From Novosphingobium sp. PC22D (GTDB taxonomy: Bacteria > Pseudomonadota > Alphaproteobacteria > Sphingomonadales > Sphingomonadaceae), in assembly GCF_002556635.1 (NCBI RefSeq), contig NZ_MWMO01000003.1:124001-188000 (forward strand): 64,000 nucleotides of DNA, given 5' to 3'. The notes beneath the pieces are model-generated. The model had not been told where the DNA came from, ran no database searches, and worked only from the letters and a program-made list of their open reading frames with translations. How positions within the stretch are numbered: the first letter of the stretch is position 1; every line of letters starts with the position of its first letter. The position numbers and the translations under genes are program-made. This document shows, piece by piece, positions 27,374 through 36,714 of the stretch.

Positions 27374-28741
27374 CTATTCGGTCAGGCCGAACAAACGATC
27401 GGACCACGCATAGATCACCCGGTCGCAAGCCATGTCGCGGGTCGCTATGCAGATGAAGGTTGTCTTGTCGTCGGGAAACCGCTGCGCCGCGACACTCATC
27501 CCATACCCGGACCCTCCATGCCCCCAGAGCGGATGCTTGCCTCCCTGGGTTACAAACCCGAGGCCGTACCAGCCGGTCTCGTGCGGTGCGGTCGCCATCG
27601 CGCGTGTTTCGGCGGACAGCAGCACGTTTGACCCGAGGGCGTTGAAGAAGCGCAGCATATCGGTCGCGCTTGCAACACCGCCTCCGGCCGCAGATCCACG
27701 CCAGGGGAGTACGTCGGTGGCCGCGAGGGGCTTTGGCTCGCTTTCGAAGAAGGTGGAATAGCCGACCGGAATGTCTGCGATGTGTTCCAAGTCGGGGAAC
27801 GACGCGTGCGTCATCCCGGCGGGATCGAACACGTGGCGCTGGATAAAGTCCTGATAGGACTCTCCCGATACCCGTTCGATCACCGCTCCGAGCAGGATGA
27901 ATCCATAGTTCGAATAGTCGAACTTGCTGCCCGGAGTAAAAGCAGGGGGTCGCTTGCCGTTCAGCTTGATAAAATCGTCGATTGTCCGGACCCACGCCCG
28001 GTTTGCCGAGTCCTCGCGTTGAAGAACGCCATCCTCGCCGGTGCCGCCGCGATGACTCAGCAATTGCCTTATGGTTACCTTTGCCATTTCCTTGTTCGGA
28101 TAGTCCGGAAGATAGCGAGAGAGGGGAGCGTCCAGCGCAACCTTGCCCTTTTCGATGAGCTGGAAGACGCCCACCGCCGTGAACATCTTGCCGGCCGACG
28201 CCAGGAACATCGGCGTATCGGCAGTGATCGGCCGCGCATCGTCCCGACTGAAAGTCCCGACGGAATAGGTCCACGGAGTCTCGCCGTCCCGGGCGACGAT
28301 GATCGCGCCGGCGAAGGCATCCGATGCCGCCAGCCGCTCTGCCATGTCGCGCGTGGCGGCAAGCACGCGCGCTTCCGACATCGCAAAGGGCTGAAGGTTG
28401 AATTCCTCGAGCGTCTGTCCGTCACTCGCGACCGAAAACGACACACGGAAGAGGGTCGGGAAGCAACGCTGGACCAGGAGAGCGCGAAAGGATCTGTCGC
28501 TCTCGTCCTCGATCCTCGCAAGGTCGAACCCGCAGGTTTCCACGCGCAGATTACGGGCAGTCAATGCATTCGCATCGCCAAGGTGTTCGCCATAGAACTT
28601 CTGGATCGCGGCCTTGTCGCCGGAGTTGAACGCGGCCAGCCATTTTTCGAAGTGCCTTGTCGCAGGCTCCGCGTGAGCGACGCTCACCGGCAAACCGAAT
28701 GCCCAAAGCAGGGCAATGAAGGATCGAGCTGTCTTGGCCAT
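27374..28741 (-). CDS. Exported beta-lactamase-family serine hydrolase
   Basis: Secreted penicillin-binding-like hydrolase of 455 residues. A signal peptide ends AHAEP (about residue 25). Residues 28-120 form a separate domain starting FEKWLAAFNSGDKAAIQKFY. The class C / PBP domain follows with catalytic SAGK (182-185), YSN (276-278) and HGGSGYG near the end. AAGGAA precedes the ATG at 28741. Family members are esterases or peptidases as often as beta-lactamases, so resistance should not be assumed. Codon third positions are less GC-biased than in the neighbours, and the gene is bounded by two non-coding stretches, so recent acquisition is possible. Confidence 0.82.
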   Translation of the reverse strand: MAKTARSFIALLWAFGLPVSVAHAEPATRHFEKWLAAFNSGDKAAIQKFYGEHLGDANALTARNLRVETCGFDLARIEDESDRSFRALLVQRCFPTLFRVSFSVASDGQTLEEFNLQPFAMSEARVLAATRDMAERLAASDAFAGAIIVARDGETPWTYSVGTFSRDDARPITADTPMFLASAGKMFTAVGVFQLIEKGKVALDAPLSRYLPDYPNKEMAKVTIRQLLSHRGGTGEDGVLQREDSANRAWVRTIDDFIKLNGKRPPAFTPGSKFDYSNYGFILLGAVIERVSGESYQDFIQRHVFDPAGMTHASFPDLEHIADIPVGYSTFFESEPKPLAATDVLPWRGSAAGGGVASATDMLRFFNALGSNVLLSAETRAMATAPHETGWYGLGFVTQGGKHPLWGHGGSGYGMSVAAQRFPDDKTTFICIATRDMACDRVIYAWSDRLFGLTE

Positions 28742-29058
28742 CGTATTCCTTTCCGCGATCGCCTCCACGATGGCGGGTGACGATGCCGTAGGCGACCACA
28801 AATACCTTGTGGCCAAGAGTTTTGGGCGGCGTGGGTGAGGTCCGCTCTGGCCGCCAGACTTTGTGTGTCGCGGAACCACGCAATCGCGACGCTCGAGGCT
28901 CGCAAAGCGCTCGCCGGAAGCGGACACCTGGCCGAACTCATGCCAAAGGGCGGAGGTGCTTGTCGACTGTCCGCTCGCCGCGACTCCGCTGCCGTCCGTG
29001 CCATGGAAACGGCTTGCCACAAGCAAGACGGCCGCGCGGGGCCTACATCGGCGCATCG
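28742..29058. other. Intergenic region with no supported gene
   Basis: A 317-bp stretch upstream of the serine hydrolase and downstream of the PAP2 gene, both on the minus strand. Open frames exist but none resembles a protein or has a ribosome-binding site. It should contain the serine-hydrolase promoter, which I could not identify. Confidence 0.5.
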
Positions 29059-29775
29059 CTAGTGCAGCGTGGTCCTCTCGGCCGCCGCGACCGTGGCGCG
29101 CGCGGGGCGATATAGCAGGGGGCTGGCGAGGAAGGCCCAGCCCGCGCCGCCCAGCCAGCCCGCGATCACATCGCTCGGCCAGTGGACGCCCAGCCAGACG
29201 CGGCTCCAGGCGATCGTCATGCTCGTCACCACGGCGGTTGCGACGATCGTGTAGCGCACCGATTCGCGCGCGCTCATCGCCGCGAAGGCGAGCGCGATGG
29301 CGATGTAGACCGCTGCCGCGTTGAAGCTGTGTCCGCTGGGGAAGCTCGCGCCGCCCGCTTCGGTGAGGTGGGGCACGATCTCGGGCCGGTCCCGCCCGAC
29401 CAGCGCCTTGAGCCCGGAATTGACGAACCATCCCGCCATCACCGTCAGCACCATGAGCGCCGCTTCGCGCCGCAGCCTCATGAACAGTAGCGCGACCGCA
29501 GCCATGATCGCGAAAAAGTGGCGCAGCAGCACGCCGCCCAGCGCGGTGACGTCGCGCACCGCCTCGAGCAGCCAGGTCGGTCCCTCGGGCCTCAGGTCCG
29601 CGTCGCGCCAGAACAGCAGGCCCGCCTTGTCGATCGTCGTGGTGTGGCCCGTGGTGACCGCCCAGACCATCGCAGCGAAGCCCGCCCAGCACAGGGCCGA
29701 AGCGATCAGGGCCTTGCCCGGATCGATGCGATAGCCCCTTTGGGGCAGGGTTACCTGTTCGGCCGCTACGGTCAT
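29059..29775 (-). CDS. PAP2-superfamily membrane phosphatase
   Basis: Integral-membrane lipid phosphatase of 238 residues with about six transmembrane helices. The three catalytic motifs are present: KALVGRDRP, PSGHSFN and SRVWLGVHWPSD, the last with the nucleophilic His. It would dephosphorylate phosphatidic acid, phosphatidylglycerol phosphate or undecaprenyl pyrophosphate; which one cannot be told. I use the ATG at 29775; the open frame continues upstream into the photolyase gene but has no plausible start. The two genes are divergent with 41 bp between them. Confidence 0.87.
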   Translation of the reverse strand: MTVAAEQVTLPQRGYRIDPGKALIASALCWAGFAAMVWAVTTGHTTTIDKAGLLFWRDADLRPEGPTWLLEAVRDVTALGGVLLRHFFAIMAAVALLFMRLRREAALMVLTVMAGWFVNSGLKALVGRDRPEIVPHLTEAGGASFPSGHSFNAAAVYIAIALAFAAMSARESVRYTIVATAVVTSMTIAWSRVWLGVHWPSDVIAGWLGGAGWAFLASPLLYRPARATVAAAERTTLH

Positions 29776-29816
29776 AAGGGCAAGGAACGGGCAGAAGCAG
29801 GAGGCGTTCCCGTAGC

Positions 29817-31196
29817 ATGTCCGCACCCACGATCGTCTGGTTCCGGCGCGACCTGCGCCTGGCCGACCAGCCCGCACTCCATGCCGCCGCGGGCCAGGGC
29901 CCCGTCATCCCCGTTTACGTCCTCGATGACGAGCGGCCCCGCAACCGGCGGATGGGCGGGGCTTCGCGCTGGTATCTGCACGGCAGTCTCGAGGCGCTGG
30001 CGGCCGGGTTCGGTCGCCACCGCTCGCGCCTGATCCTGCGGCGCGGCGACGCGGTGCGCGAATTGGCCTGCATCGCCGAAGAGACCGGTGCGGCGGGCGT
30101 GCATGCGATCCGCCACTACGAGCCGTGGTGGCGCGAGGCGGAGGAAGAACTCGGCAAGGCGGTCAATCTGACCCTTCACGATGGCAACTACCTCATGCCG
30201 CCCGGCGGCGTGACGACTGGCGCGGGCGATCCCTACAAGATCTACACGCCCTTCGCGAGAGCGCTGATGCCGCACTTGCCCGCGCGAGAAGTGCTCGGCG
30301 AGCCCTCGCTGACGCTGCCCGATGCCTGGCCCGGCTCGGACACGCTTGCGGAGTGGGACCTGCTCCCGACGCGGCCCGACTGGGCAGGCGGCATGCGCGA
30401 TTTCTGGACGCCGGGCGAGGCCGCGGCGCACGAGACGCTCGAAGGCTTCAAGGACCGTGTCGCCGACTACGAGGACGACCGCAACCGTCCCTCGATCGAC
30501 GGCTCGTCGCGCCTATCGCCGCATCTGCACTTTGGCGAGATCTCGCCGGCGCAGGTGTGGGACGCGCTCGCGCATCACGGCGGCAAGGGCGCGCAGACCT
30601 TTCGCGGCGAAGTGATCTGGCGCGACTACACGCAGAACGTCATCTGCCAGTTCCCGAAGTATCCCGAAGCCAGCTACCGCGACACCTTCGCGTCCTTCCC
30701 CTGGCGCGATCCCGCGCGCACCAAAGGCGCGGCCGCGGATCTGGAAGCGTGGCAGGCCGGGCGCACCGGTTACCCGATCGTCGATGCGGGGATGCGCCAG
30801 CTCTGGGCGACGGGGTGGATGCACAACCGCGTGCGGATGATCGCGGCGAGCTTTCTCATCAAACACCTGCTGATCGACTGGCGCCACGGCGAGCGTTGGT
30901 TCTGGGACACGCTGGTCGATGCCGACTACGCCAACAACGCGGTGAACTGGCAATGGGTCTCGGGCAGCGGAGTCGATTCGAACATGTTTCCGCGGATCAT
31001 GGCGCCGCTCACCCAGTCCGAAAAGTTCGGCGCGGCAGACTACATCCGCGAATGGGTGCCCGAACTCGCGGACCTGCCCGACGATGAGATCCACGATCCC
31101 GCCGACGGCAAGCGCAACGGCTACCCGGTGAAGCGAATTGGCCACAGGGAAGCGAGAGAACGCGCGCTCGAAGCCTACCGGACGGCGAAAGGCTGA
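29817..31196 (+). CDS. phrB: Deoxyribodipyrimidine (CPD) photolyase
   Basis: Light-driven repair enzyme for cyclobutane pyrimidine dimers, 459 residues, normal for class I. The N-terminal photolyase domain starts TIVWFRRDLRLADQPAL. The FAD domain has RTGYPIVDAGMRQLWATGWMHN, the WRHGERWFWDTLVDADYANN segment and the tail region NWQWVSGSGVDSN. AGGAGG lies upstream of the ATG at 29817. cfa follows 43 nt later. Photolyase and cyclopropane-fatty-acid synthase are co-regulated in the singlet-oxygen response of Rhodobacter, so a joint photooxidative-stress role is plausible. Confidence 0.94.
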   Translation: MSAPTIVWFRRDLRLADQPALHAAAGQGPVIPVYVLDDERPRNRRMGGASRWYLHGSLEALAAGFGRHRSRLILRRGDAVRELACIAEETGAAGVHAIRHYEPWWREAEEELGKAVNLTLHDGNYLMPPGGVTTGAGDPYKIYTPFARALMPHLPAREVLGEPSLTLPDAWPGSDTLAEWDLLPTRPDWAGGMRDFWTPGEAAAHETLEGFKDRVADYEDDRNRPSIDGSSRLSPHLHFGEISPAQVWDALAHHGGKGAQTFRGEVIWRDYTQNVICQFPKYPEASYRDTFASFPWRDPARTKGAAADLEAWQAGRTGYPIVDAGMRQLWATGWMHNRVRMIAASFLIKHLLIDWRHGERWFWDTLVDADYANNAVNWQWVSGSGVDSNMFPRIMAPLTQSEKFGAADYIREWVPELADLPDDEIHDPADGKRNGYPVKRIGHREARERALEAYRTAKG

Positions 31197-31239
31197 TCCG
31201 GCGATTGCCTCGGGCGGGCATTCAGCCCATATATTAGGC

Positions 31240-32532
31240 ATGAATGCGCAGCTTCCCGGAAGAGGCGACAAGCTCGTCGCCGGTGGACGCGGCCTCGGGT
31301 TCGGACCGGGATGGCTTGCCCGTTTGTGGACCGGCGGTGTGCATCGCCTGCTCGACCGGATCGATCGCGGCCTCGTGCGCGGCTCGATCGAGGCCACGCT
31401 CCCCGACGGAACCACGCGGCTGCTCGGCGGACGCGCGCCCGGCTTCGACGCCGTCGTCGAACTCAAGAGCTACCGCGCCCTGGTGCGGCTGGCGACGGGC
31501 GGGTCGGTGGGCTGGTTCCAGGCCTGGGAAGCGGAGGAATGGACCAGTCCCGATCCGGTCCGTCTCTTCGCGCTGTTTATGGACTGCGCGACGACGCTCG
31601 GCGGCGCGGCGCGGGCGAGCGGGCCCTGGCGGCTGGCTTCGCGGATGATCCATCGCCTGCATCGCAACACCCGATCGGGCTCGCTGCGCAACGTCCATGC
31701 ACACTACGATCTCGGCAACGATTTCTACGAGCAGTGGCTCGGCGAGACGATGATCTACTCGAGCGCCATGTTTCGTCCGCAAGGACCGGGGCCGAGCGCG
31801 ACCAGCCAGTTCTACGAGCCGCTCGATCTCGCGCAGTCGGTCAAGGTCGAGGCGATCATCGAACGGATGAGGCTCGCGCCCGGCGACCGCGTGCTCGAGA
31901 TCGGCTGCGGCTGGGGCACGCTCGCCGCCTTCGTATCCGAGGCGCGCGACGTCCACGTCGATGCGATCAGCCTCTCGGACGAGCAGCTCGACTATGCCCG
32001 CAAGCGCTGGACGATCGACCGGGGCGGGCTGGTGTTCCGCAAGCAGGACTACCGCGACGTTTCGGGCCAATACGACGCCATCGCCAGCGTCGAGATGGTC
32101 GAGGCGGTGGGTCGCGAGTACTGGGGCGCGTTCCTCGACTGCATCGCGCGCAACCTCAAGCCGGGCGGTCGCGCGGCGCTTCAGTTCATCTCGATCCGCG
32201 ACGACCTGTTCGCCAGCTACGCGAGCGGCGCCGATTTCATCCAGAGCTACGTCTTTCCCGGCGGGATGCTGCTGCACGAGCCCGAATTCCGCCGCCTGGC
32301 GGAAGCGCGGGGCCTTTCATGGCAGGACCGCCACGGGTTCGCGAAGGACTACGCCCGCACGCTCGCCCAGTGGCGCATCAACTTCGACGAGGCGGTGGAG
32401 GAGGGACGCCTGCCCGCCGGTTTCGACGAGCGCTTCGTGCGGCTCTGGCGCTATTACCTGATGTATTGCCAGGGCGGCTTCGCGGGGGGCGGCATCGACG
32501 TCGCGCAAGTCACGCTGGTGAAAGAGGGGTGA
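31240..32532 (+). CDS. cfa: Cyclopropane-fatty-acyl-phospholipid synthase family protein
   Basis: SAM-dependent enzyme that methylenates double bonds of membrane phospholipid acyl chains, 430 residues. The C-terminal methyltransferase domain has NVHAHYDLGNDFYEQWL, the SAM motif VLEIGCGWGTLA, and YVFPGGMLLHEPEF near the bicarbonate-binding region. The N-terminal 120 residues form the SCP2-like lipid-binding domain. The ATG at 31240 is chosen because codons upstream lie within the photolyase end and are not conserved; only a weak ribosome-binding site precedes it. It is probably cotranscribed with phrB. Confidence 0.9.
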   Translation: MNAQLPGRGDKLVAGGRGLGFGPGWLARLWTGGVHRLLDRIDRGLVRGSIEATLPDGTTRLLGGRAPGFDAVVELKSYRALVRLATGGSVGWFQAWEAEEWTSPDPVRLFALFMDCATTLGGAARASGPWRLASRMIHRLHRNTRSGSLRNVHAHYDLGNDFYEQWLGETMIYSSAMFRPQGPGPSATSQFYEPLDLAQSVKVEAIIERMRLAPGDRVLEIGCGWGTLAAFVSEARDVHVDAISLSDEQLDYARKRWTIDRGGLVFRKQDYRDVSGQYDAIASVEMVEAVGREYWGAFLDCIARNLKPGGRAALQFISIRDDLFASYASGADFIQSYVFPGGMLLHEPEFRRLAEARGLSWQDRHGFAKDYARTLAQWRINFDEAVEEGRLPAGFDERFVRLWRYYLMYCQGGFAGGGIDVAQVTLVKEG

Positions 32533-32596
32533 CGGGCGGCTCGGGTGCGAATCCCGTCAGACGGAAGCGAGGCCGGCCATGCCTGCTCCCGGATTT

Positions 32597-32947
32597 TCAG
32601 CCCGTATAGGTTCCGTCGCCGCGCCAGCGGGCGAGAAGGTTGTCGTGGATGATCGGGCTGAGCAGTGACTCGAACGCGCAGCCGACCAGCCCGTTGTCCC
32701 ACCAGACCACGGTCGCCTGAAGCGATTCCATGCCCGGCAGCGTCAGCCAGACCAGCGTGCCCTTGTGCAGGCGGTTGATCGCGGTCGCCGAGAAACCCGA
32801 AAGCGACAGGTCGCGCACGACTGTCTGATATCCTTTGGAGCCCGATGGGCGCAACGAGGCCGGTATCGTTAGTCTCGTGCGGGGCGCGCTGCGGTCTTCC
32901 TGCGCTGCCGTAAGATACGGATCGCGGTTTTCGTTCGTGGTCATCAT
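32597..32947 (-). CDS. PilZ-domain protein
   Basis: Single-domain c-di-GMP receptor of 116 residues. The switch Arg region is RSAPRTRLTIPASL (an R-X3-R pattern), followed by the D-X-S-X2-G motif as DLSLSGFSA, and the closing strand VGCAFE. Two consecutive ATG codons (32947, 32944) can serve as start. It is a stand-alone adaptor, convergent with cfa. The GGDEF-EAL protein at 55603 could supply or remove the ligand. Confidence 0.85.
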   Translation of the reverse strand: MMTTNENRDPYLTAAQEDRSAPRTRLTIPASLRPSGSKGYQTVVRDLSLSGFSATAINRLHKGTLVWLTLPGMESLQATVVWWDNGLVGCAFESLLSPIIHDNLLARWRGDGTYTG

Positions 32948-33057
32948 CGCAGGGGCCTTGGCTATCTCTGTCTGAAACCTTCGAAATCTTGAAGCGACGC
33001 GGCATCGAGTCGCTTCTTCGCAGATTGGAAGGATGTCAGCGGGGAGTTAACGCCGGC

Positions 33058-33771
33058 TTACCGCGAAGGGTTAACAGCCTCACGGTGTCCGCTTGCGAAT
33101 GCCTCGCCCAGCAAGGCCAGCAACCGTTCGGCGACCGCCTCGGGCGGCTTGAGCGAATCAGGGTCCTCGCCCGGATAGGCGCGCGCGCGCATCGCCGTGC
33201 GCGTCGCGCCGGGATTGACGATCGCGACACGCACGTTCGAGACCTTTTCGGTCTCCTGCGCGTAGCAGGCAAGCAGGACGTCGAAAGCGGCCTTGGTCGC
33301 GCCGTAAGCGCCCCAGAAGGCGCGCGGGTTCGCGCCGACGCCGCTGGTGATGCCGATCACGCGCGCGTTCGCGCTGGCGCGCAGCAGCTTGTCGAAATTG
33401 GCGATCAGCGATTGCGTTGCCAGCACATTGGTGGTGAGCGCGCGGTTGAACGCCTTCTGGTCGATGTCCGCGACCGAAGTCAGTTCGGGCAGGACCGCGG
33501 CGTTGATGACGAGGACGTCGAGCTTTTCCCAGCGCTGCGCGACGGCGGTGGCAAGGCGGGCAATGCCGTCGGGCTCGGTCAGGTCGACTGGTGCGATCGT
33601 CGCCGAGCCGCCCGCTTCGAAGATCGTCTGTTCGACCCGCTCCAGCGCCTTGGCGTCGCGCGCGGTGAGCACGACGTGCGCGCCCGCGCCGGCCAGCGCG
33701 ATCGCGGTCGCCGCGCCAATGCCGCGGCTCGCGCCGGTCACCAGCGCGATCTGGCCCACAAGGTCGGTCAT
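33058..33771 (-). CDS. Short-chain dehydrogenase/reductase
   Basis: NAD(P)-dependent oxidoreductase of 237 residues. The cofactor motif TGASRGIG is at 12-19, the NAA-type motif is INAAVLPE, and the catalytic set is Ser in GITSGVG with Tyr and Lys in YGATK. It starts directly on the base after the purF stop codon, so translation is coupled to purF. The substrate is unknown. Confidence 0.88.
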   Translation of the reverse strand: MTDLVGQIALVTGASRGIGAATAIALAGAGAHVVLTARDAKALERVEQTIFEAGGSATIAPVDLTEPDGIARLATAVAQRWEKLDVLVINAAVLPELTSVADIDQKAFNRALTTNVLATQSLIANFDKLLRASANARVIGITSGVGANPRAFWGAYGATKAAFDVLLACYAQETEKVSNVRVAIVNPGATRTAMRARAYPGEDPDSLKPPEAVAERLLALLGEAFASGHREAVNPSR

Positions 33772-35241
33772 TCAGGCGACCTTGTGGACGGGAAGCGTCA
33801 GCAGGTCGTGCGATTCGCGATCGGCATTGTCGGTGAGGCTCGTCGGATAGTCGCTGGTGAAGCAGGCGTCGCAGAACTGCGGACACTTCCCGTTGCGTCC
33901 GGCCTCGCCAACCGCGCGGTAGAGCCCGTCGATCGAGACGAAAGCGAGGCTGTCGGCCTTGATGAACTCGGCCATGGCCTTGGTGTCCATCGTCGCGGCG
34001 AGCAGCTTCGAGCGTTCGGGCGTGTCGACGCCGTAGAAGCACGAGTTGGTGGTCGGCGGGCTGGCGACGCGGAAATGGACTTCGGCCGCGCCGGCATCGC
34101 GCATCATCTCGACGATCTTCTTGGAGGTCGTGCCGCGCACGATCGAATCGTCGATCAGCACGATCCGCTTGCCCTCGACCATGGCGCGGTTGGCGTTGTG
34201 CTTGCGCTTGACGTCCGCGTGGCGCGCGCCCTCCGAGGGCTGGATGAAGGTTCGCCCGACATAGTGCGAGCGGATGATGCCCAGTTCGAAGGGCACGCCC
34301 GATTCGTGCGCATAGCCGATCGCGGCGGGCATGCCGCTGTCGGGCACGGGGATCACCACGTCCGCCTCGGTGTGGCATTCCTTGGCGAGCTCGACGCCGA
34401 TCTGCTTGCGCACCGCGTAGACCGAGCGGCCGTCCATCACCGAATCGGGACGGCTGAAATAGACGTGCTCGAAAATGCACGGACGCGCGCTGACGTTGCC
34501 GAACGGGCGGTGGCTCGAGACGGTGCCGTTGTGGTCGACCTGGACCATTTCGCCCGGATCGATAGAGCGGATGAACTCGGCGCCGATCACGTCGAACGCG
34601 ACGCTTTCGCTGGCGAAGACCACCGCGTCGCCCAGCCGGCCCATCACCAGCGGGCGGATGCCGAGCGGGTCGCGGCAGGCGATGATGCCGTTCTCGGTCA
34701 TGCAGATCAGCGAGTAGGCGCCCTCGACCATGCGCAGCGCGTCGACGAAACGGTCGAGCAGGGTGGGATAGCGGCTCGTCGCGACGAGGTGGATGATCAC
34801 CTCGGTGTCCGAGGTCGACTGGAAGATCGCGCCCTGGCGGACCAGCTCGCGCTTGAGCGTCATCGCGTTCGAGATGTTGCCGTTGTGCGCGATCGAGAAG
34901 CCGCCCGAGGCGAGGTCGGCGAACAGCGGCTGGACATTGCGCAGTCCCGCGCCGCCGGTGGTCGAATAGCGCACGTGGCCCGAGGCCATGGCGCCGGGCT
35001 GGACATTGGCGAGCTCGGGCCCGCTGAACACGCTGGCGACGTGGCCAAGGCCGCGCTGGGCGTAGAATTCCTTGCCGTCGAACGTCACGATGCCGCAGGC
35101 CTCCTGCCCGCGGTGCTGAAGCGCATGAAGCCCCAGCGCAGTGACGTTGACCGCGCTTTCGGCGCCGATGACGCCGAAAATACCGCATTCCTCGCGCAGC
35201 TTGTCGCCGTCGAGATCAAGAAAAGGATGAGTGAGATTCAT
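33772..35241 (-). CDS. purF: Amidophosphoribosyltransferase
   Basis: First step of purine synthesis: transfers the amide nitrogen of glutamine to PRPP. The 489-residue protein begins with an 18-residue propeptide before the catalytic Cys19 (EECGIFGVIG), so it is the self-processing type like Bacillus PurF. The C-terminal CDACFTSDYP and CFYG cysteines match the Fe-S form of that type. The PRPP loop is VLIDDSIVRGTTSKKIV. The ATG at 35241 is preferred over a longer, arginine-rich upstream extension. An SDR gene is translationally coupled behind it. Confidence 0.95.
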   Translation of the reverse strand: MNLTHPFLDLDGDKLREECGIFGVIGAESAVNVTALGLHALQHRGQEACGIVTFDGKEFYAQRGLGHVASVFSGPELANVQPGAMASGHVRYSTTGGAGLRNVQPLFADLASGGFSIAHNGNISNAMTLKRELVRQGAIFQSTSDTEVIIHLVATSRYPTLLDRFVDALRMVEGAYSLICMTENGIIACRDPLGIRPLVMGRLGDAVVFASESVAFDVIGAEFIRSIDPGEMVQVDHNGTVSSHRPFGNVSARPCIFEHVYFSRPDSVMDGRSVYAVRKQIGVELAKECHTEADVVIPVPDSGMPAAIGYAHESGVPFELGIIRSHYVGRTFIQPSEGARHADVKRKHNANRAMVEGKRIVLIDDSIVRGTTSKKIVEMMRDAGAAEVHFRVASPPTTNSCFYGVDTPERSKLLAATMDTKAMAEFIKADSLAFVSIDGLYRAVGEAGRNGKCPQFCDACFTSDYPTSLTDNADRESHDLLTLPVHKVA

Positions 35242-35472
35242 CGAAATCGTCCGGACCCGGGAGCGCTTCTTACGACGGCGCATGTGGCCCGAGAGGTGCC
35301 GGAAAGCAAGGGCCCGGATGGGAAAGCGGTCCGAATTGCCGAAGTTTGTTGCCGTTTTGTGATGCTGCCTGGGCCAGCCGGGCGCCCGTCGCGGAATGTG
35401 GAGGCCGCCTCGCTTGCCAGTTGGCTTCGCGGGCCCTAACGCCGACCCGACCACAATTCACGGGCCTTTCGC

Positions 35473-36714
35473 TTGATCCTTTCTCCCTTCGAATGGACCA
35501 TCGCCAAGCGCTACATGCTTCCGGGCAAGGGCGAGGCGTTCATCGCGCTGGTCGCGGGCATCAGCCTCGTCGCGGTGATGCTCGGCGTCGCCGCGCTCGT
35601 CATCGTCATGAGCGTGATGAACGGTTTCCGCGCCGAGCTGTTCGACAAGATCACCGGGTTGAACGGCCATGCCATCATCCAGGCCTACGGCGGCCGGCTC
35701 GACGACTGGCGCGACGTGCTCAAGGACGTGCAGCGCACGCCCCATGTCACCCACGCCTCGCCGCTGATCGAGCAGCCGCTGCTGGCGAGCTTCAACGGCC
35801 GCGTCGAGGCGATCCTGGTGCGGGGCAACACCAAGCAGGACATCGACGAGCTCAAATCCAAGGTGCTCGCGGGCGACATGGACCGGCTCTCGCCGGGCAC
35901 CGACAACGTCGCGATCGGCTCGCAGCTCGCGCAGAACCTCGGCGCGCGGGTCGGCGATACGATCACGGTGATCAACCCGGCCGGCCGCGCGACGCCGTTC
36001 GGCACGGTGCCGCGACAGATCGCCTATACCGTCGCCGCGATCTTCGAGATCGGCGTCTACGACTACGATCAGGCCTTCGTGGTCATGCCGATGCAGGACG
36101 CGCAGACTCTGCTGCTTTCGGGCGACACCATCGGCATGATCGAGGTGACCACCGACGACCCCGACCGGGTCGACACGATCCTCGCCCCGCTCACCCAGAA
36201 GCTGGCGGGTAAGGCGATCGTGAGCGACTGGAAGAAGATCAACGCCTCGCTGTTCGAGGCGCTGGCGGTCGAGCGCGTGGCGATGTTCGTGGTGCTCTCG
36301 ATCATCGTGCTGGTCGCGGTGTTCAACATCCTGTCCTCGTTGATCATGCTGGTGCGCGCCAAGACGCGCGACATCGCGATCCTGCGCACGATGGGGGCGA
36401 CGCGGCGTTCGCTGCTAAAGATCTTCGTGACAACCGGCTTCCTGATCGGCGCGCTGGGCACCGTGGCGGGCGTGGCGCTTGGCTTCGTGTTCCTCTATTT
36501 CCGCCAGCCGATCGTGCGCGGGGTGGAACTGCTGACCGGACAGAACCTGTGGGACCCTTCGATCCGCTTCCTCACCGAGCTGCCAAGCCGGCCCGATCCG
36601 GTCGAGATCGTGACGATCTGCGTGCTCGCGCTCGTCCTCAGCTTCGTGGCGACGCTCTACCCGGCCTTCAAGGCGGCGAGCACCGATCCGGTACAGGTGC
36701 TGCGCTATGAGTAA
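35473..36714 (+). CDS. lolC: Lipoprotein-releasing ABC transporter permease LolC/LolE
   Basis: Inner-membrane permease that detaches lipoproteins for transfer to LolA, 413 residues. It has the standard layout: N-terminal helix ([23 protein letters not shown] without its ends), a large periplasmic domain (about 50-265), and three C-terminal helices with the MacB/FtsX-like [12 protein letters not shown] loop. The start is TTG at 35473: it alone yields the conserved [16 protein letters not shown]-terminus, and the first internal ATG would remove it. Alphaproteobacteria usually have a single LolF-like permease acting as homodimer, which fits the absence of a second copy. Confidence 0.9.
   Translation: MILSPFEWTIAKRYMLPGKGEAFIALVAGISLVAVMLGVAALVIVMSVMNGFRAELFDKITGLNGHAIIQAYGGRLDDWRDVLKDVQRTPHVTHASPLIEQPLLASFNGRVEAILVRGNTKQDIDELKSKVLAGDMDRLSPGTDNVAIGSQLAQNLGARVGDTITVINPAGRATPFGTVPRQIAYTVAAIFEIGVYDYDQAFVVMPMQDAQTLLLSGDTIGMIEVTTDDPDRVDTILAPLTQKLAGKAIVSDWKKINASLFEALAVERVAMFVVLSIIVLVAVFNILSSLIMLVRAKTRDIAILRTMGATRRSLLKIFVTTGFLIGALGTVAGVALGFVFLYFRQPIVRGVELLTGQNLWDPSIRFLTELPSRPDPVEIVTICVLALVLSFVATLYPAFKAASTDPVQVLRYE

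Noticed and set aside
27374-28741. Beta-lactamase resistance gene
   Set aside because: The SXXK, YXN and HGG motifs fit the broad serine-hydrolase family including esterases, and the extra N-terminal domain is not typical of class C beta-lactamases.
32531-32575. tRNA T-arm-like or cobalamin-riboswitch-like string GGGTGCGAATCCC after cfa
   Set aside because: No anticodon or acceptor arm, no B12-box, and it lies between two converging genes. It is better explained as a weak hairpin, GACGGG (32531-32536) with CCCGTC (32553-32558).
32989-35439. 816-codon plus-strand frame across the SDR and purF genes
   Set aside because: It is the complement of two well-recognised genes and has no ribosome-binding site or known motif.
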